Shown: positions 15,848 through 20,000 of the stretch, one piece after another | Numbering within the stretch: position 1 is the stretch's first letter | Layout of the letters: each line of letters begins with the position of its first letter | Origin: Chromera velia | Taxonomy: Eukaryota > Sar > Chromeraceae | Reading direction: 5' to 3' | DNA: 20,000 nt | Assembly: GCA_018398765.1 (NCBI GenBank) | Contig: JAHBMJ010000134.1 | Coordinates: 1-20,000 of the forward strand | Made by a program: the position numbers and the translations under genes | Notes under the pieces: model-generated | The model's input: the letters and a program-made list of their open reading frames with translations, nothing else | The model's database searches: none | Told to the model about the DNA's origin: nothing

Positions 15848-16067
15848 CTAGGCTCGGTCCCATACGTAAAAAAATAAAAAAGTTAATTGCCTAAAGTCAC
15901 TTTTACTTTTTATTTATTTATTTTTTTTTTTGAAGCAAGCACTTCAAGTTCGTTTCTCAAAGCCCAGCTGACCTAGCAGCTGACACACAAAAATAAAAAA
16001 ATAAAAAAACTAATTCACATTTAGGCCTAAATTTATTGATTTATTTTTTTATGTATGGGAAGCCTAG
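15848..16067. mobile_element. 220-bp MITE with 8-bp target duplication (hAT-like)
   Basis: The terminal inverted repeats begin CTAGGCT and continue TCCCATACRTAAAAAAATAAA at both ends; the left end has three extra bases. AGTAATTT is duplicated exactly outside (15840-15847 and 16068-16075). There is no coding capacity, and the middle is AT-rich with an AGCTGAC/CAGCTGAC pair. An 8-bp duplication with terminal inverted repeats is typical of hAT and P superfamilies, so this is a non-autonomous DNA transposon. The superfamily is an inference. Confidence 0.85.
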
Positions 16068-16385
16068 AGTAATTTCGCTGATAGTAATTCAAAGTATACT
16101 TTAAAGCAATTTAGAGAAATTTAAAGTAATTCAGATTACAGTATATAGTAATTAATAACTTGAAAACTAGTTATATAGTCTTATGAATATAATTTAACTT
16201 TGAAGGCGCCAGAGAGCTAGCCGGAGAGTCAGCGACAAAGCTTTAAGTGACAAACGTATAGTAGTAGTGTCAGGCTGCCTTCAGCTGCCTCTGCAGGGTT
16301 ATGTGCAGCGGGGGGAGCTGGAAAAGACCTGCTCCAAGCTAAACTGCTCAGCTTACTCTGGCAGAAAAGTTTATGATAAGATCCA

Positions 16386-16677
16386 TCTGCTCACAAGAGG
16401 TACAGACTATCAGAGAGGGAGAGACAAAAACTTGACGAAATCATCAGCAGAATAGAGGAGCACGCACCCATTGAGAAACGGGTAGAAATTGCACAATGGG
16501 TGGCTGCCTCAGCTGTATAGTAAGAGACTGGGGGAAAGTGAAAAGAAAGTCCGAGAGATGATCGTTCTTAATCGTATCATCGACGATTCATTGTTCCACT
16601 GGCAGCCTCTGTCAGGTATGAGGGCTACCGGTACTACTAGAGGAATACTAGAGGAGTGTATAGCCATATTGGCATGA
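16386..16677 (+). pseudogene. Broken fragment of an unidentified protein gene
   Basis: One frame (16386-16520) reads SAHKRYRLSERERQKLDEII, then SRIEEHAPIEKRVEIAQWVA, and stops at TAG 16518-16520. A second frame, open from 16489, continues with RLGESEKKVREMIVLNRIID and DSLFHWQPLSGMRATGTTRG and stops at 16675-16677. Both are charged, helical, natural-looking peptides that overlap in position but differ in frame, as expected for a coding region hit by a frameshift. It stands alone in an AT-rich, repeat-laden region, so it may be the remnant of a transposon protein or of a retro-copied gene. No conserved motif lets me name it. Confidence 0.4.
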
Positions 16678-16689
16678 GTTTATGTTATC

Positions 16690-18285
16690 ATGTATGAATG
16701 GATCAATACGCTAAGTTAACAAACCAACATTGCATGTCATGCCCTATATAGTATATTTAAGAGTTACTTTTTAAAAAAAATAACTAGATTTTTTCAGACA
16801 CCTGAAGTTACTGTACTAGAAGTAACTTTAAAAGTAACTTCAATATTTTTCGGAAGTTACGGTAGTAAAAGTAGACATAGGGTTTTTACATGCATATAAA
16901 AACGATCGAAGACCTAAAAGATCTTTATGATGTACATCATAATATTGACACAAGTTTAAATTTAAAAGTGATTAAACTTTATCTTTGAGATTTTTAGCGT
17001 TACCAAGTGCTTCTCAGCAGCTTCTGTTGCCGTCTTATACATCTTTAATGACTATTAATGACCCATTACATGAAATCGATCCAAAATTAGGGGTTTTCCT
17101 ATCCTATAGCGGAGGCAAAGCGCCCTCCTGCACTCGTTCTTCTATGTCATTCTCTTCTTACGACTACTTGTCTTGTGATAAACCCATCGCAAGATTAACT
17201 AAACAAAGCTAGAAATAAAATATAAATAAAAAACTAAATACTAAGTTCTTAGAAGGCAGAGCCATCAAAGTCTTTTCTTTTCTAAATTCAAATTTGTTTC
17301 AGGAATGGTTGTCTTCCCGTCTCTATGCAATCGACTTTAATCAGGGGCATATGATCCGTCACACATGCGTCTACCCCGTAAAATCCCCCGTAAAGCTAGA
17401 CATATGAACGTACTACTGAATCATGCTAGGCCCAGAAGCCTAAAATCTTACCATAACTAGAAAACAATAGAAGAACTCTAATTAAGGACCATTTAAGGTA
17501 AAAACATGTGCATACACTTACGATTTAATACGGGATTATGTCTTTTAGGCCGAGATTCTACGGTAACTAGAAAGAAGTAGAAGAACTCTAAGGGGCTTAA
17601 GTTACTTGTACAGAGTTACTCAAAAGTCAGTAACTAAAGATTTTGACTGACAGACTGTTGTTACTCTTAAACGGACTATGTATGGCATGCTCCGTGGTTG
17701 CTAACTGGTTGGCCAGAGCCTAAGTGGTGGTTCACCGGCTTTAACCGCCTCAATTCACGGCTGTCTTGTATAGCTAGAGGAAAGCTCTACCTAGAGTTGT
17801 ACTCCAATTCATTCAAGGCTTAAATTTACCAAGGAACTCTCATTCATTCAAGTTTATTAACGTTGAACACTCATACAGTGATGATTATATATATTAGAAG
17901 TGAACATATACCTGTTCTAGAGTCTGTTACACTGTCAGATAGACTAGACGGGTGGAAAGCTAGGCACCGGCGGAAAGTTCACTAAAAACCTATAGGTGAA
18001 AGCAGTCAGAAAACTATTTATAGAATTAAAAAACACACGTTTAAGCGTAGCCAATCAAATGCGGGCACTTCCATGAAAAAATATTTTGAAGCAACATTTA
18101 ACCTAGCATTAAACATTGATGTTCAGATCAACAGTCTAGTCAAGAATCCGTGTCGTGCTGCTTGAAATGAACACCTAACTAGGCGGCGTGCTAGGCGGTG
18201 TTAGATGCGAGGGCGGTCATGCAAACTTCAAAGCGACGTGGAAGAAGATGCAGTGACAGCAAAAAACAGTCTGACATTTGCATGC
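16690..18285. other. AT-rich island with degenerate repeats, no gene resolved
   Basis: Contains many AGTTACT/AGTAACTT words (16765-16870, 17600-17630), which can form short hairpins, plus CGTAAAATCC-type words (17378-17395) recalling the foldback element at 6242. A 75-residue frame at 16985-17212 is AT-typical and not convincing. Composition and repeats suggest an old transposon graveyard. Confidence 0.5.
17451..17591. repeat. Direct repeat, two copies 110 bp apart
   Basis: The 31 bp at 17451-17481 (TAACTAGAAA...AGAAGAACTCTAA) recur at 17561-17591 with a few substitutions. The preceding bases (TAAAATCTTA versus CGAGATTCTA) are weakly related. This may be an old tandem duplication or the two ends of a small decayed element. 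Confidence 0.6.
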
Positions 18286-18288
18286 TGA

Positions 18289-18783
18289 ATGGCACAACCC
18301 TCAGATGAAAGCAAAAGTGCTGTGAGTAAAGACACAAGTACCCTGTTTCAAACATTGCTAGGAATGTCAATCGATCACAAGAAGAGAAACGGGGATGAAA
18401 AGCAGAAACTGAGTTCCGCGCCCCAAGAGAAGTCCAGCTTTGTACTGATGAGCACTCAATTCATTGTTTGCGGGGGTGAATCTCCCTCCCCTTTGCTCCC
18501 ACGTGCTCGCTCGGCGCGCTGGTCTGCTGATCTTCCGTCTACTTTCTGTCCCCACGCTCCATGCGGTATCTGTGCACTGCCTTCATCTCCGCCTTCAGGA
18601 GCTCTGCTACATTCTCGCCCCTCACACCTTCCCACGTTGCCTGCCTACTCCTGTGAAGGCGGTGCCGTGCAGACTCGATGGTCGGGTGTCGGGCCTGCAC
18701 GCATGTATCAGGGGACGCATACGTCGCAACATTCACGAGAAGACCCGTGCACGCACACATTCTGCGTGCGCAAGCACACTTAG
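18289..18783 (+). CDS. Unidentified reading frame, strand uncertain
   Basis: From ATG at 18289 the first 65 codons look natural and hydrophilic (MAQPSDESKSAVSKDTSTLF, then GMSIDHKKRNGDEKQKLSSA). The rest is Pro/Ser/His/Cys-rich and less convincing. On the opposite strand a frame ending at 18539 contains ENVAELLKAEMKAVHRYRME, also natural, so the true gene could be on minus with an exon at about 18539-18680. I cannot decide between them. No family is recognised. Confidence 0.2.
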   Translation: MAQPSDESKSAVSKDTSTLFQTLLGMSIDHKKRNGDEKQKLSSAPQEKSSFVLMSTQFIVCGGESPSPLLPRARSARWSADLPSTFCPHAPCGICALPSSPPSGALLHSRPSHLPTLPAYSCEGGAVQTRWSGVGPARMYQGTHTSQHSREDPCTHTFCVRKHT

Positions 18784-18962
18784 CGAAAAAAGAAGAGCGA
18801 AGGGGGAAGGGCGGGGTGGCAGGCAGGAAGAAGCAAAACAGAAGAGAGGGAGGAACGGCCCGGTAAAAAGGCCGTTTCCGGACACACGGCAGCAAAGGCA
18901 GAAACAAATTAGAAACGAGAATGGGAAAGATGAGGAGAGGAAAGGTGACAAATTGAAGCACA

Positions 18963-19938
18963 CGTGGGTGCTAGTGTGAAGATAGAACAAACCTAAACAC
19001 CCTTCCAGAGACTCAAAACCAAACGTGGGTGCTAGTGTGAAGACAGAACAAACCCAAACACCCTCCCAGAGAATCAACAGACGGCAAACAGGCACACGTG
19101 GGTGCTCGGGTGAAGACAGAGTAAACCCAAACACCCTTCCAGAGAATCAAAAGCAAACGTGGGTGCTAGTGTGAAGACAGAACAAACCTAAACACCCTTC
19201 CAGATAATCAACAGACGGGCAAAAAGCAAACGTGGGTGCTAGTGTGAAGACAGAACAAACCCAAACACCCTCCCAGAGAATCAACAGACGGGTAAAAAGC
19301 AAACGTGGGTGCTAGTGTGAAGACAGAACAAACCCAAACACCCTCCCAGAGAATCAACAGACGGGCAAAAAGCAAACGTGGGTGCTAGTGTGAAGACAGA
19401 ACAAACCCAAACACCCTTCCAGCGAATCAACAGACGGGCAAAAAGCAAACGTGGGTGCTGGTGTGAAGACAGAACAAACCCAAACACCCTTCCAGAGAAT
19501 CAAAAGCAAACGTGGGTGCTAGTGCGAAGGCAGAACAAACCCAAACACCCTCCCAGATAATCAACAGACGGCAAAAAGCAAACGTGGGTGCTAGTGTGAA
19601 GACAGAACAAACCCAAACACCCTTCCAGAGAATCAACAGACGGGGAAAAGTGAACGTGGATGCTCGTGTGAAGACAGAACAAACCCAAACACCCTCCCAG
19701 AGAATCAACAGACGGCAAAAAGCAAACGTGGGTGCTGGTGTGAAGACAGAACAAACCCAAACACCCTTCCAGAGAATCAACAGACGGCAAAAAGCAAACG
19801 TGGGTGCTAGTGTGAAGACAGAACAAACCCAAACACCCTTCCAGATAATCAACAGACGGGCAAAAAGCAAACGTGGGTGCTAGTGTGAAGACAGAACAAA
19901 CCCAAACACCCTTCCAGAGGATCCACAGACGGGCAAAA
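18963..19938. repeat. Minisatellite, 14 units of 61 or 72-73 bp
   Basis: Each unit starts CGTGGGTGCTAGTGTGAAGA and continues ACAGAACAAACCCAAACACC, then CTTCCAGAGAATC and a variable tail. Starts are at 18963, 19024, 19097, 19158, 19231, 19304, 19377, 19450, 19511, 19583, 19655, 19727, 19799 and 19872. Spacings are 61, 73, 61, 73, 73, 73, 73, 61, 72, 72, 72, 72, 73. The short units lack an 11-12 base module (CAGACGGGCAAA). The array ends near 19938 and is followed by GATA/GATT/GAAT short repeats. Long antisense frames arise only because 72 is a multiple of three. Confidence 0.95.
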
Positions 19939-20000
19939 GGGGGAGTGAGACAGACCACAGATAGATAGATAAATTGATTGATGAATGAATACGTGTGGCC

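Noticed and set aside
18963-19938. CRISPR-like array
   Set aside because: Units are directly abutting with no unique spacers and lie in a eukaryotic context; it is a minisatellite.
19427-19958. About 150-codon antisense frames with a repeated peptide in the minisatellite
   Set aside because: They follow from a 72-bp period divisible by three. The 61- and 73-bp units break the frame, and several overlapping frames are equally open.

Overview
This is a nuclear-type eukaryotic window. A spliceosomal U2 snRNA gene, intron-like acceptors (often ending TGCATGCAG or TTGCAG), dense microsatellites and three kinds of transposable element rule out a prokaryote. The frequent TGCATGC words and very short exons remind me of alveolates such as chromerid algae or coccidia, but this is an impression and no species is proven.

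Layout. 1-540 is a TG/G-rich simple repeat. 541-1440 is AT-rich and holds decayed direct repeats, one of which resembles the 3' end of the U2 gene. 1490-1682 (minus strand) is a well-supported U2 snRNA gene. 1838-2099 (minus) is a candidate last exon of an unknown protein gene, with a purine-rich, charged coding-like stretch upstream. 2890-6210 mixes long GAAA/GGAA, CA/GA and TTTC microsatellites with candidate short exons of a plus-strand gene whose last exon would end at 6204. A 470-bp foldback element with about 115-bp inverted arms lies 37 bp after that stop codon.

6839-13086 is a complete but inactivated Ty3/Gypsy LTR retrotransposon of chromovirus type. It has 258-bp LTRs differing at 11 positions, a TAGCC target-site duplication, gag with a CCHC knuckle, protease, reverse transcriptase (YVDD), RNase H, integrase (D,35-E) and a C-terminal chromodomain-like segment. 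It is broken by seven in-frame stop codons and about five frameshifts.

13.1-15.5 kb has several unidentified minus-strand reading frames and a plus-strand patchwork that may be a decayed gene. 15.6-18.3 kb is an AT-rich transposon graveyard with a 220-bp MITE (8-bp target duplication), an inverted repeat, a broken gene fragment and direct repeats. 18963-19938 is a minisatellite of 14 units, 61 or 72-73 bp long.

The genes do not form an operon or pathway. The coherent units are the U2 gene, for splicing, and the retrotransposon, whose domains would together have made one Gag-Pol replication machine. Protein-gene calls outside the retrotransposon rest on reading frame, codon pattern and splice signals only and are tentative.
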